From positions 1-64,000 of the forward strand of contig NZ_FZOJ01000008.1 in assembly GCF_900188145.1 (NCBI RefSeq): a DNA stretch of 64,000 nucleotides. The letters are read 5' to 3'. The position numbers and the translations under genes were made by a program. The notes under the pieces were generated by a model. That model saw only the letters and a program-made list of their open reading frames with translations. It made no database searches and was not told the DNA's origin. Positions 52,418 to 62,624 of this stretch are shown here, piece by piece; position 1 is the first letter of the stretch; every line of letters starts with the position of its first letter. The stretch is from Anaerovirgula multivorans. GTDB taxonomy: Bacteria; Bacillota; Clostridia; Peptostreptococcales; Natronincolaceae.

Positions 52418-54598
52418 TTATGTGATTACCCTAAATACGTCTAATACACCTTTAACTCGTTTCAGCTTTTCCATCAATTTATTTAAGTCGTCTATACTAT
52501 TAACTTCTAGAACAAGATTAAGTAGTGCAATTTTTTCTTTGTTAGTCCTAGCATTTAAGGCATTCACTGTAACCTTTGCATCTGATAGTATATGAGTTAA
52601 TTCTGATAGCAGTCCTTTACGATCGGCAGCTTTTAATTGTATTTCTGCCTGGAAAGAGATGGATTTGTTAGAATCCCATTCTACCTCAATAAAACGCTCG
52701 GTAGCTTCAGCATTATCATATAAATTAGGACAATCCTTTCTGTGAATAGATACGCCTCTACCTCTAGTGATATAGCCGACAATTTCATCTCCTGGCACTG
52801 GATTGCAACAACGAGAAAAACGTACCATGATATTATCTATTCCTTTAACGATTATACCTTGACTTGGTTTTCTCTTGTTTTTACTATCGATATGCTTATT
52901 AGCTAGAGGTATTTCTTTTTCCTGAATTTCCTGCGGCTGAGGTGTATCCTTTTTAATATTTTCTTTTATTTTTGGTATTACCTGAGCTAAAGTAATGCCA
53001 CCATATCCAATAGCAGCATATAAATCTTCCTCATTATTTAAGCTTAGCTTTTTAGCAATGCTGATTAATAGTTTCACCTGCAATGCCTCGTTAGCATTCA
53101 GCCCCTGTCTCCTTATTTCTTTTTCTAGGATTTCTCTACCTCTGCTAACATTTTCTTCTCTGCGCTCTTTTTTAAACCATTGTTTAATTTTTGTTTTAGC
53201 TTGAGAGCTTTTAACAATCTTCAACCAATCTCTACTAGGCCCATTACTATGACCTGATGTCAATATCTCTACAATATTACCGTTTTTTAATTTGTAATCG
53301 ATAGGAACGATTCGTCCGTCTATCTTTGCACCTACACATTTATTTCCTACATCTGAGTGAATTTTATAAGCAAAATCTACTGGAGTTGATCCCGTTGGTA
53401 GGTTAATAACCTTTCCTTTAGGAGTAAAAACAAAAACCTCGTTAGTAAAAAGATCTATCTTTAAAGATTCCATAAATTCTTTAGGATCCTTCATTTCTTT
53501 TTCCCATTCTAGCATTTGTCTTAACCAGGATAATTTATCATCTATTTCTGTTTCTTTATTTGTAATAATATTTTCTTTATATTTCCAATGAGCAGCAATA
53601 CCGTATTCGGCTATTTGATGCATTTCCCCAGTTCTTATTTGTATTTCAAAGGGCTCTCCCTTAGGCCCTATAACAGTCGTATGGATTGATTGATACATAT
53701 TGGGCTTAGGCATAGCTATATAATCCTTGAATCTACCAGGTATTGGTTTCCACAATGTATGCACCACACCTAATGCTCCATAGCAATCTTTGACTGTATC
53801 TACTAATATTCTAATTGCCAAAAAGTCAAAAATTTCATCAAATGATTTTCCTTGGTAGGTCATTTTACGATAAATACTATAAAAATGCTTAGGTCGTCCT
53901 GAAATCTCATTTTCTATATTAAATTCTTCTAGTTTATTCCTAAGTTTTTTTATAACTTCGTTGATAAAATCTTCTCTATCTTTACGCTTTTTTGCTACTT
54001 TTTCTACCAGCTCATAGTATCCTTCAGGGTCAATATAGCGAAGACATAAATCCTCCAGTTCCCACTTAATTCTAGAGATACCAAGACGATGTGCGATAGG
54101 AGCAAATATTTCAAGTGTTTCAAGTGCTTTTTCCTTTTTCTTTTCATCTGTCTGATACTTAAGTGTTCTCATATTGTGGAGCCTATCAGCTAATTTAATA
54201 AGAATTACTCGAATGTCCTTTGCCATAGCAACAAACATTTTCCTTAGATTTTCTGCTTGTCTTTCTTCCTTTGATTCAAAAGATAAACGAGTTAACTTCG
54301 TAACTCCTTCTACTAGTTCTGCTATCTCTTCTCCAAATTCTTGTCTAATTTTGTTATAGTCGTAACCTGTATCCTCAATAACATCATGTAATAAGCCTGC
54401 AGCAATCGTGGTGCTATCCATTTGCAGTTCTACAAGTATTTTAGCTACCTCAACAGGATGAATAAAGTATCTCTCGCCAGATTTCCTATATTGCCCTGCA
54501 TGTGAGCTTTCAGCAAAGTTATAAGCTTTAATAATAAGCTCAACGTCACATTGAGGGTTGTATTCTTCAAGCATTGCTATTAAGTTTTCCAACATCAT
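52418..54598 (-). CDS. rel: Bifunctional (p)ppGpp synthetase/hydrolase Rel
   Basis: 726 residues. The order is HD hydrolase (GLLHDVIEDTGYDY near residue 70), synthetase (near 230-350, with YQSIHTTVIGPKGEPFEIQIRT), TGS (VFVFTPKGKVINLPTGSTPVDFAY), a helical/zinc-finger region (RFSRCCNPVPGDEIVGYIT) and a C-terminal ACT domain. The intact HD and synthetase motifs suggest both activities. It controls the stringent response. Promoter elements upstream are not obvious. Confidence 0.97.
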   Translation of the reverse strand: MMLENLIAMLEEYNPQCDVELIIKAYNFAESSHAGQYRKSGERYFIHPVEVAKILVELQMDSTTIAAGLLHDVIEDTGYDYNKIRQEFGEEIAELVEGVTKLTRLSFESKEERQAENLRKMFVAMAKDIRVILIKLADRLHNMRTLKYQTDEKKKEKALETLEIFAPIAHRLGISRIKWELEDLCLRYIDPEGYYELVEKVAKKRKDREDFINEVIKKLRNKLEEFNIENEISGRPKHFYSIYRKMTYQGKSFDEIFDFLAIRILVDTVKDCYGALGVVHTLWKPIPGRFKDYIAMPKPNMYQSIHTTVIGPKGEPFEIQIRTGEMHQIAEYGIAAHWKYKENIITNKETEIDDKLSWLRQMLEWEKEMKDPKEFMESLKIDLFTNEVFVFTPKGKVINLPTGSTPVDFAYKIHSDVGNKCVGAKIDGRIVPIDYKLKNGNIVEILTSGHSNGPSRDWLKIVKSSQAKTKIKQWFKKERREENVSRGREILEKEIRRQGLNANEALQVKLLISIAKKLSLNNEEDLYAAIGYGGITLAQVIPKIKENIKKDTPQPQEIQEKEIPLANKHIDSKNKRKPSQGIIVKGIDNIMVRFSRCCNPVPGDEIVGYITRGRGVSIHRKDCPNLYDNAEATERFIEVEWDSNKSISFQAEIQLKAADRKGLLSELTHILSDAKVTVNALNARTNKEKIALLNLVLEVNSIDDLNKLMEKLKRVKGVLDVFRVIT

Positions 54599-54772
54599 AA
54601 AATCACCCTCTTCAGTAGCATCAAATAATTTCTGCTTAGTATTTATAATCGAATATTAGAACTCATTATTTAACATTTTATTTCTTGTAGTATATTCAAA
54701 ATACACGTCTTTAGTGCTTCCTCATGGATTCTAATAGTAAAATTCAAAATAAACTTAAAAATCTAGAGTGCT

Positions 54773-55291
54773 TTAATCATGATAGGTAATTAAGGTTTTT
54801 ACATTATAATTAGATAATTTTTCTCTTCCTTTTAAAAACGCTAATTCAATTAAAAAGTTAATAGATACTACTTCTCCGCCTAATTCTTCAATCAGCTTAG
54901 CGGTTGCTAATACAGTTCCTCCTGTTGCCAGCAAATCATCTATAATGGCTACTTTTTGACCAGGTTGAATAGCATCTCTGTGGATTTCTAGAGCATCTTT
55001 ACCATATTCCAATTCATATTCATAACGAACAATTTCTGCTGGCAGTTTACCGGGTTTTCTTACAGGGACAAAGCCTGCCCCAATTTTATAGGCAACAGGT
55101 ACGCCTACTATAAACCCTCTGGATTCAGGCCCTACTACGATATCAACATTTAAATCTTTTAATTGCGCTGCTAAGGTATCTACCATATAAGTAAAAGCTT
55201 CTTTGTCCTGTAAGAGAGTGGTAATATCTTTAAAGTTAATACCTTCCTTAGGAAAATCTTGTATTTCTCTAATTTTTTTTGATAAATCCAT
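54773..55291 (-). CDS. apt: Adenine phosphoribosyltransferase
   Basis: 172 residues. Salvages adenine to AMP. The PRPP-binding motif is [36 protein letters not shown] is the family loop. Its ATG at 55291 lies inside the last codons of recJ (overlap of 23 nt) behind AAAGGAGGAAG, so it is translated in the recJ operon. Confidence 0.96.
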   Translation of the reverse strand: MDLSKKIREIQDFPKEGINFKDITTLLQDKEAFTYMVDTLAAQLKDLNVDIVVGPESRGFIVGVPVAYKIGAGFVPVRKPGKLPAEIVRYEYELEYGKDALEIHRDAIQPGQKVAIIDDLLATGGTVLATAKLIEELGGEVVSINFLIELAFLKGREKLSNYNVKTLITYHD

Positions 55292-57821
55292 GATAACTTC
55301 CTCCTTTTATCCCATCTGACCATTGATTGATGAAATCAATGAAATTGTTTAATAAATTCCTACATTGTTTAAAGGTATCTAATTCCTCAATATTAACCTT
55401 TTTTGTGACCTTTAAGATATTAAAACTGTATTTGTCATCATCCACGTGATACTGAACAAGTTGTCCCTCTTGAAAAATCGTAAGGGCATTTTGTAAATGC
55501 TTTTCATTTATATGTATTTTTGTAGAATTTTGTATTTCATACAGTAAATTTTCAAGCTTTATAGATTTTTTACCATCATATTTTTTTAGAAACTTATAAA
55601 GTATCACTAGGTCCTCTCTTGTTGGTATGATACTCTTTAAAATTTCCAAATTATATTTCTCGTCTCCTTGACTGTAAAAAACCATTATATTTTGATTATT
55701 ATTTTTGTTAGCCAAACAGTCATATTCTACCTGTGAAAAAAACATATCATATACAATAATACTATTATATAGTTTAAATTGAATTTTATCAATATTAGGA
55801 TTAATAACAATGTGAACTTCTTTATCTCCGCAATAGCACGGAGTTTCATGATAAAATATATTTATATTTATGTCAGTTGATTTTTCTCTTATTTCCGAAA
55901 GCTTTATTAAGCTATAGGCTTGATATATTGTATTTACTAGAATTAATAGCTTGTTTTGCTGTTGAACTGCCTTTAGTAACATGTCATCTTTGTTGCTATC
56001 AGTTATTATAGGTATGCTATCTAAAGAATAATCACTAAAATTATAGTCATATTGTGTAAACTGTAAACGTTTATAATATTCCTTTGCTTCCTTTATTTTA
56101 TAAGCTTCATTCGTCTTCATAATTTTAATATCTTTAACATTTAGCTGGATTTTTTTATTGCCATTAAACACATTGAACTCTGGTGAAAAAACTAAAGCAA
56201 CTTTATCCTGTAATGAAATATACTCCTTATATTCTCCTAAGTTAAAACCAATAGTGTCAAATACTCTATTGGATTCTGCCACCTGCATTTTTAAATGTTT
56301 ACCTTCTGTTCCAACTCTTTTTAGTTCCTTTGGCTTTAAATTTAGATTGAGAAATCTAGGAGATGCATTTCCTAATCCGAAAGGTTCTAACACCTCTAAT
56401 TCACCAATAAGCTTGTCGTCAATATCATTTAATGTTAGCTTATCATCACAAAATATTTGAGGAATCAAATCTTCCTCATGAAGCATTTCATCAGCTATGT
56501 TGTTAATCTTTTCTCGAAAAGCCTCTATATTATCAACATCTAGCGATAAACCTGCTGCCTGTTCATGACCTCCGAATTTTATGAAAAGTTCCTTGCATTG
56601 ACTCAATGCTTCAAATATGTCAAAACTAGAAATACTTCTTGCAGAGCCTTTAGCAATACCGTCCTCTATTGATAAGATAATCGTAGGCTTATAATACTTT
56701 TCTAAAATTCTAGAAGCTACAATGCCGATTACCCCATGATGCCAATTTTGATTATATAATACTAAAACTCTTTCTTGCTGGTATTTAGGTTGACTCTCAA
56801 TGATTTTTAATGCTTCCTCTACTATTTTTGCTTCTAATTGTTGCCTATTTCTATTTTCTTCATCCAATATTTGTGCTAAATGTTTTGCTTCTTCGTCATT
56901 ATTGGTAGTGAGCAGCTTAACACCTATTTCTGCCGAGCTAATGCGGCCAGCCGCATTAATTCTAGGGGCAATCATAAATCCAATATTGCCAGAGTTAAGC
57001 TGTTTTCCCTTCAAACCACACACCTCTAACAATGCTTCTATCCCAACGTTCTGTGTTTTTTCAATACATTTTAAACCATTCTTAACAAAAATACGATTTT
57101 CTTCCACTAAGGATACTATATCAGCAACTGTTGCAATAGCCACTATATCTAAATATCCTTTTACTTTAGTGTTAAATTCTGCCGAAGAAGTTAATGCTTG
57201 TATAAGCTTAAAGGCTACTCCACATCCACATAACTTATCAAATGGATATTGACAATTCTCTTGTTTGGGATTAACAACAGCATAGGCCTCTGGTAGAGTA
57301 GTATGACAGTGATGATGATCTGTAATGATCATATCAACACCTAATAAAGTGGCATAGTCTACTTCTTCAACAGAAGTGATGCCACAATCTACTGTTATTA
57401 TCAAATTTCCCCCCTTTTCGGCGATTTTTCTTAAAGCCCCTTTGTTTATTCCATATCCTTCTTCCATTCTATCTGGAATATAATAGTTTACGGGACAATC
57501 AATGGAGTTGAAATATCTAACCAGCAAGGATACACTTGTCACACCATCCACATCGTAATCACCATAAATCCATATGGATTCTTTATTCTCCAATGCCTGT
57601 TTAATACGCCTAACTGCTTTATCCATATCCTTCAATAGGAATGGATCATATAAATCTTCTAGTTTTGGTGTTAAAAATGTTTTTGCTTTTTCTAGCTCAT
57701 TGATCCCTCTATTCAACAGTATTTTTGCAGTGGTTTTAGTTATGTTTAAATCATCCGCCAGCTTCTCTATTTCTGAATTCTGATGATCTCGATAAATCCA
57801 TTTCTTTTTTTGAACTCCCAT
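55269..57821 (-). CDS. recJ: Single-stranded-DNA exonuclease RecJ
   Basis: 850 residues. The DHH motifs are [12 protein letters not shown] (near 83) and [30 protein letters not shown]1 domain follows ([27 protein letters not shown]). An OB domain ends near 560. A C-terminal extension of roughly 280 residues follows; Firmicute RecJ proteins often have one, of unclear role. It is the first gene of recJ-apt, separated from the ABC1 kinase gene by a MITE-like element. Confidence 0.94.
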   Translation of the reverse strand: MGVQKKKWIYRDHQNSEIEKLADDLNITKTTAKILLNRGINELEKAKTFLTPKLEDLYDPFLLKDMDKAVRRIKQALENKESIWIYGDYDVDGVTSVSLLVRYFNSIDCPVNYYIPDRMEEGYGINKGALRKIAEKGGNLIITVDCGITSVEEVDYATLLGVDMIITDHHHCHTTLPEAYAVVNPKQENCQYPFDKLCGCGVAFKLIQALTSSAEFNTKVKGYLDIVAIATVADIVSLVEENRIFVKNGLKCIEKTQNVGIEALLEVCGLKGKQLNSGNIGFMIAPRINAAGRISSAEIGVKLLTTNNDEEAKHLAQILDEENRNRQQLEAKIVEEALKIIESQPKYQQERVLVLYNQNWHHGVIGIVASRILEKYYKPTIILSIEDGIAKGSARSISSFDIFEALSQCKELFIKFGGHEQAAGLSLDVDNIEAFREKINNIADEMLHEEDLIPQIFCDDKLTLNDIDDKLIGELEVLEPFGLGNASPRFLNLNLKPKELKRVGTEGKHLKMQVAESNRVFDTIGFNLGEYKEYISLQDKVALVFSPEFNVFNGNKKIQLNVKDIKIMKTNEAYKIKEAKEYYKRLQFTQYDYNFSDYSLDSIPIITDSNKDDMLLKAVQQQNKLLILVNTIYQAYSLIKLSEIREKSTDININIFYHETPCYCGDKEVHIVINPNIDKIQFKLYNSIIVYDMFFSQVEYDCLANKNNNQNIMVFYSQGDEKYNLEILKSIIPTREDLVILYKFLKKYDGKKSIKLENLLYEIQNSTKIHINEKHLQNALTIFQEGQLVQYHVDDDKYSFNILKVTKKVNIEELDTFKQCRNLLNNFIDFINQWSDGIKGGSYHGFIKKN

Positions 57822-57896
57822 GTTGTTTCACCTACAATTTCATTTTTATTAAAATTCAATTCATTGCTTAAAAAATAAATTCTCGAATAATCTCAT

Positions 57897-57990
57897 TGTA
57901 GGGAACAGCCCCTGTGTTGTTCCGTCCTGCTATCATCGGAACGCTACCAACCTCCCACATCTAACTTCCAGTTAGGGAGCATTCCCTACA
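57897..57990. repeat. 94-bp MITE-like element with 9-10-bp terminal inverted repeats
   Basis: TGTAGGGAA (57897-57905) and TTCCCTACA (57982-57990) bound a segment with inner inverted parts such as GTTCCG/CGGAAC and GGGAGC near the right end. It carries no ORF. It resembles small palindromic TGTAGGGAACGG-type elements scattered in clostridial genomes. It lies in the gap between the ABC1 kinase gene and recJ. Confidence 0.7.
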
Positions 57991-58013
57991 AATTATACCC
58001 CATCTATATAACA

Positions 58014-59687
58014 TCATTTTTTTCTAAAGCTGCTAAGTAAAATAGAAATTATAATTGATACGCCTAATATGCTTGCCAATAGATAACCTATGATACCAAA
58101 GAGGGATATACCCCACATCATTGGACCGGACGTGTTTTGTATAATTAGAGATGAGCCAACGATAAGAGCTGAACTAATTAAACTTAAAGATAATTTGTTG
58201 GTCATCCTATTAACCTCGTCTTGCAGCTTATCGAATCCAATTTGCTCCAGTTGAAATTTTATTTCATTATTTTCAATTTTCTTAATCAAGTTTCTTAGTT
58301 GCTTCGGTAAATATTTAACTCCATATAATATTTCCTCTGAATAGTCCTTTACCTCACCCATCAGATTTTTAGGATTCAACCTATTGTAATATATTTCTTT
58401 AGCAAAATCCTTTGCAATGTTAGACAAACTAAACTCTGGATTTAGGAATTTTACACTACCTTCAAATGTAACAATAGCTTTTAATAGGACAGTAAACTGT
58501 GAAGGAAGTTTAACTTTATTGGTATAGGCTACCTCCATAACCCTTTTTAACGCCTCTGCTAAGTTAAGTTTGTTCAGTGGCATATTATAATAAAGGTTTA
58601 TTAGAAATGATATATCTTCTTTTAATCTTCTTATATTAGTATTAGGACTTAAAGCATCAATCTCTATTAAATTTGTCACTATTTTTTCAACATCTTTTCT
58701 AGTAGCTGCAGTAAATATATTAGAGATAAAGTTCATTGTTCCCTTATCTAAATAACCAACGATACCAAAATCTATAAAAGAAATCTTTGAGTCTCCAATC
58801 GCAAAGATGTTGCCAGGATGGGGATCCCCATGAAAAAAACCAAATATGAAAACCTGTTTCATGAAACACTTTGCACTAATTGTTGCTAGGCTTTTTAAAT
58901 CCCAATGCTTAGATTTTATTTTGGCAGCATCCATAATCTTAATACCATATACCCGTTGTAGTGTTAGTACTTTTCTTGATGTGTAATCCCAATAGACCTT
59001 TGGTATTAAAATACTAGAATCATTTTTAAAATTAGCATGAAACTTTTCCGCATTTCTACCCTCTAAAGAATAATCTAGCTCTCTTGTGATAACATGACTA
59101 AACTCATCAACAATTTCTAAAAGATTATAGGGTTTTTCTTTGTCCATATGTTCATCTAACAGTTTGGCTAAATTAAATAAGATGTCAAGGTCTCTTTCAA
59201 TAATTTCTTTTATTAAAGGTCTTTGTATTTTAACAACTACATTCTCTCCAGTTTTTAAAACTGCTTCGTAAACCTGTCCAATGGAAGCAGAAGCTATCGG
59301 AGTAAGTTCAAAGCTTTTAAAACAACTTTCTATGGTTGTTTTCATTTCCTTTTCAAAAACTTCTTTAGCTAATTCAAAAGAAAATGGGCTTACGTTATCT
59401 TGTAGCTTAGAGAGTTCATTTACAATATCTTCTGGAAAGATATCACGCCGAGTACTCATAATTTGCCCTAATTTAATAAAGGTTGGTCCTAACTCCTCGC
59501 AAGCCATTCTCAATTTTTGGCCGTCAGTCAACTGCTGCCCTTGTTGCTTTATTTGTAGCATAAATTTGGGTATATATCCCCTATCACTTAGTTTTTCTGC
59601 AGCAAAAGTAAATCCATACTTAACAAGTATTTCTCCTATTTTTTTATAACGTTTCAAATTTTTATACTTTGTTCCAATACCACCCAT
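58014..59687 (-). CDS. ABC1/UbiB-family atypical kinase
   Basis: 557 residues. The KxGQ motif is in GPTFIKLGQIMSTRRDIFP, the ATP-binding strand has VVVKIQRP, and the catalytic loop/metal motif is FFHGDPHPGN followed by ISFIDFGIVG. Two C-terminal transmembrane helices close the protein. UbiB proteins support quinone metabolism, but this strain may make none, and the clostridial role is unknown. ATG at 59687 (MGGIGTKYKNLKRY) follows TTGGAG; a frame to 59711 lacks a site. Confidence 0.88.
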   Translation of the reverse strand: MGGIGTKYKNLKRYKKIGEILVKYGFTFAAEKLSDRGYIPKFMLQIKQQGQQLTDGQKLRMACEELGPTFIKLGQIMSTRRDIFPEDIVNELSKLQDNVSPFSFELAKEVFEKEMKTTIESCFKSFELTPIASASIGQVYEAVLKTGENVVVKIQRPLIKEIIERDLDILFNLAKLLDEHMDKEKPYNLLEIVDEFSHVITRELDYSLEGRNAEKFHANFKNDSSILIPKVYWDYTSRKVLTLQRVYGIKIMDAAKIKSKHWDLKSLATISAKCFMKQVFIFGFFHGDPHPGNIFAIGDSKISFIDFGIVGYLDKGTMNFISNIFTAATRKDVEKIVTNLIEIDALSPNTNIRRLKEDISFLINLYYNMPLNKLNLAEALKRVMEVAYTNKVKLPSQFTVLLKAIVTFEGSVKFLNPEFSLSNIAKDFAKEIYYNRLNPKNLMGEVKDYSEEILYGVKYLPKQLRNLIKKIENNEIKFQLEQIGFDKLQDEVNRMTNKLSLSLISSALIVGSSLIIQNTSGPMMWGISLFGIIGYLLASILGVSIIISILLSSFRKK

Positions 59688-59741
59688 AAAATCAACTCCA
59701 ACAAAATACATTCCACAGCGTTAAAACAGTGACCCATGGTA

Positions 59742-59786
59742 AAAAAATGGTAATAATACCTATGCCTTGTATTATTACCATTTTTT
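59742..59786 (-). terminator. Terminator of secDF
   Basis: A perfect 18-bp stem, AAAAAATGGTAATAATAC/GTATTATTACCATTTTTT, 52 nt past the secF stop. It separates secDF from the ABC1 kinase gene. Confidence 0.9.
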
Positions 59787-59837
59787 AAAAACTTATCTGT
59801 TTGAAAATCTACTTAGGAGATCGTAGTGAACTAAATA

Positions 59838-60725
59838 TTATTCATGATTTGGTTTATAGACAAATTTTCTATTTTGCTTTTCCTTCAGCATTACCCAAAC
59901 TGGAGCTGCTATAAAAATTGAAGAATAGGTACCACTAAGCACCCCTGCTATCAATGGTAAAGCAAATTCTCTAATTTGTTCAACGCCTAATATATACAGT
60001 GCCACAATTGTAACTAAAGTGGTTAAGGATGTATTAATGGATCTTGTAATAGTTTGAGTAATACTATCGTTAGCTACTTGCGCAAAATTAGATTTCTTCA
60101 TAGTCTTAAGGTTTTCTCTTATTCTATCAAAAACAACGATAGTATCATTGATTGAGTAACCTAATATTGTTAACATAGCCGCAACAAAAGGACTATTTAC
60201 TGGAATTCTAAAAATAGAGTAAACTGCTACTACCACAAGAATATCGTGTAACAATGCTGCTATAGCAGCTAATCCAAACCTTAATTCAAATCTAAAGGTA
60301 ATGTAAATCAGCATTCCTATTGCCGAAATAATCATAGAAAGAAAAGCTCTGTTTTGGATTTCTTTACCAATAGCAGGTCCAAATTGCTCTGCTCTTAAAG
60401 GTTCGTTTTCTGGCAAATCGTACTTTTCTTTAAATTGGTTGAAGATTTCTGCTCGCACTTGACTATCAAAATCATTGATTGTTCTTATTTGAACAATCGT
60501 TCTATCGGGACCTAATAAACTGATATTTGCATTCGTATCATATTGATTTATAATTTCTCTTATTTCTGCTACCTCTATCTGTTGATGTAGTTCTATTTCC
60601 ATTAATGAACCACCTGTAAAGTCAATTCCAAAGTTCATTCCATTGATTATAGCTAATACTAATCCTAGCACTATAATGATGGCGGATATGGAGAACCATT
60701 TCGTTTTGTTTTCTATAATTTTCAT
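59838..60725 (-). CDS. secF: Protein translocase subunit SecF
   Basis: 295 residues, six transmembrane helices with a large periplasm-type loop after the first (about 35-130). GMNFGIDFTGGSLMEI is the SecF signature; the second half has GYSINDTIVVFDRIREN. Works with SecD to pull secreted proteins out with the proton-motive force. It follows secD by 15 nt. Confidence 0.95.
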   Translation of the reverse strand: MKIIENKTKWFSISAIIIVLGLVLAIINGMNFGIDFTGGSLMEIELHQQIEVAEIREIINQYDTNANISLLGPDRTIVQIRTINDFDSQVRAEIFNQFKEKYDLPENEPLRAEQFGPAIGKEIQNRAFLSMIISAIGMLIYITFRFELRFGLAAIAALLHDILVVVAVYSIFRIPVNSPFVAAMLTILGYSINDTIVVFDRIRENLKTMKKSNFAQVANDSITQTITRSINTSLTTLVTIVALYILGVEQIREFALPLIAGVLSGTYSSIFIAAPVWVMLKEKQNRKFVYKPNHE

Positions 60726-60740
60726 CGATTTTTACCCCCC

Positions 60741-61979
60741 TTATGCTCCAAATAACTTACTATTCTTAGTGAAGTCCATTCCTACAATTAGTTTTAATAG
60801 GAATTTTGTAATAATGATAGCAGTGAACATACTTACGAGAATCCCTATAATTAATGTTATAGCAAATCCTCTGATTGGCCCTGTACCAAATTGATATAAT
60901 ACAACGCCTGCAATAAGGGTAGTAATATTAGAGTCAAGTATCGCTCTAGTTGCTCGTTTAAAACCCGACTCTATAGCAGAACGAACTGTTTTACCTGCTC
61001 TCAATTCTTCCTTTAATCTTTCAAATATAATAACATTTGCATCTACCGCCATACCGACTGATAAAATCAGTGCTGCTATGCCTGGCAAAGTTAATGTTGC
61101 ATTTAATGCAACAAGTATTCCTAGTACTAATAAAATATATATTGTTAAAGCTATATTTGCTACAAAACCTGGTATTCTGTAATAAACCAACATAAATAGC
61201 AGCACAAGTAGGAAACCAATCGTAGCGGCTGTTATACTTCTTTCAAGTGCATTCACACCTAAAGTAGCAGTAATCGTTGATGTTTGTACTTCTTTTAAGT
61301 TAACAGGTAGTGCTCCTCCTCTGATCAAAGCTGCTAATTGTGAAGCAGATTCTACAGTGAAATCTCCACTTATATGGCCTTGTCCATTTGCAATCACGTT
61401 TTTAACATTGGGACTTGAAATAATTTCTTCATCTAAAACAATGAATATTGGCTGACCTATATATTCAGCTGTAGCATCAGCAAAGCTTTTAGTTCCTTCA
61501 CTATCAAATTCTAAGCTAACAACAGGGTTCGCTTCACCTTGTACAAATGTTACATCAGCTTTTTTTACATTGCTTCCTGTTAGAACCACGTCTCCATCAA
61601 TTGTAATAAACTGTAATTGGGCTGTTCTACCGATCATATCTAATGCTTCCTGTGCATTTTCCACTCCTGGTAGTTCTACTCGGATTCTGTTGTCACCTTC
61701 TTTAATAACTAGCGGCTCAGTAAGTCCCATTGCATCTACCCTACGTCTAAAAACTTCAATCGTTTGGCTAATGATTTGATTCAACTCGTCGCTGGTGGCA
61801 TCTGTTTCCGCCTCGTAAACTACATAAACCCCACCTTTAAGATCTAGACCTTGATTGACTGCTTCTTTAATAGGTCTTATGGTGGTTTCCCCGATTTGCA
61901 GACCGTTTAATGCAGTAAAACCTGCCATTGCAACAACTGCTATTATTACAAGAAATATTATTGCATTTTTAAACTTCAC
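60741..61979 (-). CDS. secD: Protein translocase subunit SecD
   Basis: 412 residues, first transmembrane helix then a P1 domain (QGLDLKGGVYVVYEAETDAT; RRRVDAMGLTEPLVIKEGDNRIRVELPG) and a C-terminal five-helix block (SVGMAVDANVIIFERLKEEL). The start GTG at 61979 follows AGGAGG. A GTCAAC-TT-GTTGAC palindrome (62048-62061) lies in the upstream region. Confidence 0.95.
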   Translation of the reverse strand: MKFKNAIIFLVIIAVVAMAGFTALNGLQIGETTIRPIKEAVNQGLDLKGGVYVVYEAETDATSDELNQIISQTIEVFRRRVDAMGLTEPLVIKEGDNRIRVELPGVENAQEALDMIGRTAQLQFITIDGDVVLTGSNVKKADVTFVQGEANPVVSLEFDSEGTKSFADATAEYIGQPIFIVLDEEIISSPNVKNVIANGQGHISGDFTVESASQLAALIRGGALPVNLKEVQTSTITATLGVNALERSITAATIGFLLVLLFMLVYYRIPGFVANIALTIYILLVLGILVALNATLTLPGIAALILSVGMAVDANVIIFERLKEELRAGKTVRSAIESGFKRATRAILDSNITTLIAGVVLYQFGTGPIRGFAITLIIGILVSMFTAIIITKFLLKLIVGMDFTKNSKLFGA

Positions 61980-62117
61980 TTATTATTCCTCCTATCATTA
62001 ACTTCATATAATAAATATTATTATATATGGTTGTAGCTTGCTCGTCAACAAGTTGACATTCTGTTTCATTATACTATATTTTTTATGGGTAACCTACTGT
62101 GAAAAAATGGTATGCAA

Positions 62118-62624
62118 CTACGCTTTATGCTCTTTTCCATATTGAACATAGCTTTCAGCAGAGTGCACTAAACTTTTCTTTTCTTCTTCCGTTAATTCTC
62201 TAATCACCTTCGCTGGCGATCCCATAGCTAATACACCGGATGGTATCTTTTTACCTGGAGGTACTAAACTGCCCGCTCCTATAATGGTTTGATTTCCTAC
62301 TTCTGCTCCATCCAATATGATAGCTCCCATTCCAATCAGCACATTATTTCCTATGTTACAGGCATGTATAATAGCGCTATGACCTACCGTTACATAATCT
62401 CCAATAATAGTAGGATAATGAGGCTCATTGATGTGTACTACTGAGTTATCCTGAATATTGGTATACTTCCCAATTTTTATATAGTTTCCATCGCCTCTAA
62501 GAACTGTCTTATACCAGATGCTTGAATTTTCTCCAATGGTTACATCTCCAATGACATCTGCTGTTTCCGCAATAAAGCAGCTTTCATGTGCTTTTACTTT
62601 TTTCCCCTCTAAATCCTTAATCAT
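62118..62624 (-). CDS. Gamma-carbonic-anhydrase-like hexapeptide protein
   Basis: 168 residues of left-handed beta-helix hexapeptide repeats (VIGDVTIGENSSIWYKTVLR; VLIGMGAIILDGAEVGNQTI). The three metal histidines are seen as NEPHYPT and GHSAIIHACNIG. Similar to YrdA/PaaY-type and Cam-like proteins, whose carbonic anhydrase activity is not always proven. Its ATG overlaps the scfB stop region (62621-62624). Confidence 0.9.
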   Translation of the reverse strand: MIKDLEGKKVKAHESCFIAETADVIGDVTIGENSSIWYKTVLRGDGNYIKIGKYTNIQDNSVVHINEPHYPTIIGDYVTVGHSAIIHACNIGNNVLIGMGAIILDGAEVGNQTIIGAGSLVPPGKKIPSGVLAMGSPAKVIRELTEEEKKSLVHSAESYVQYGKEHKA

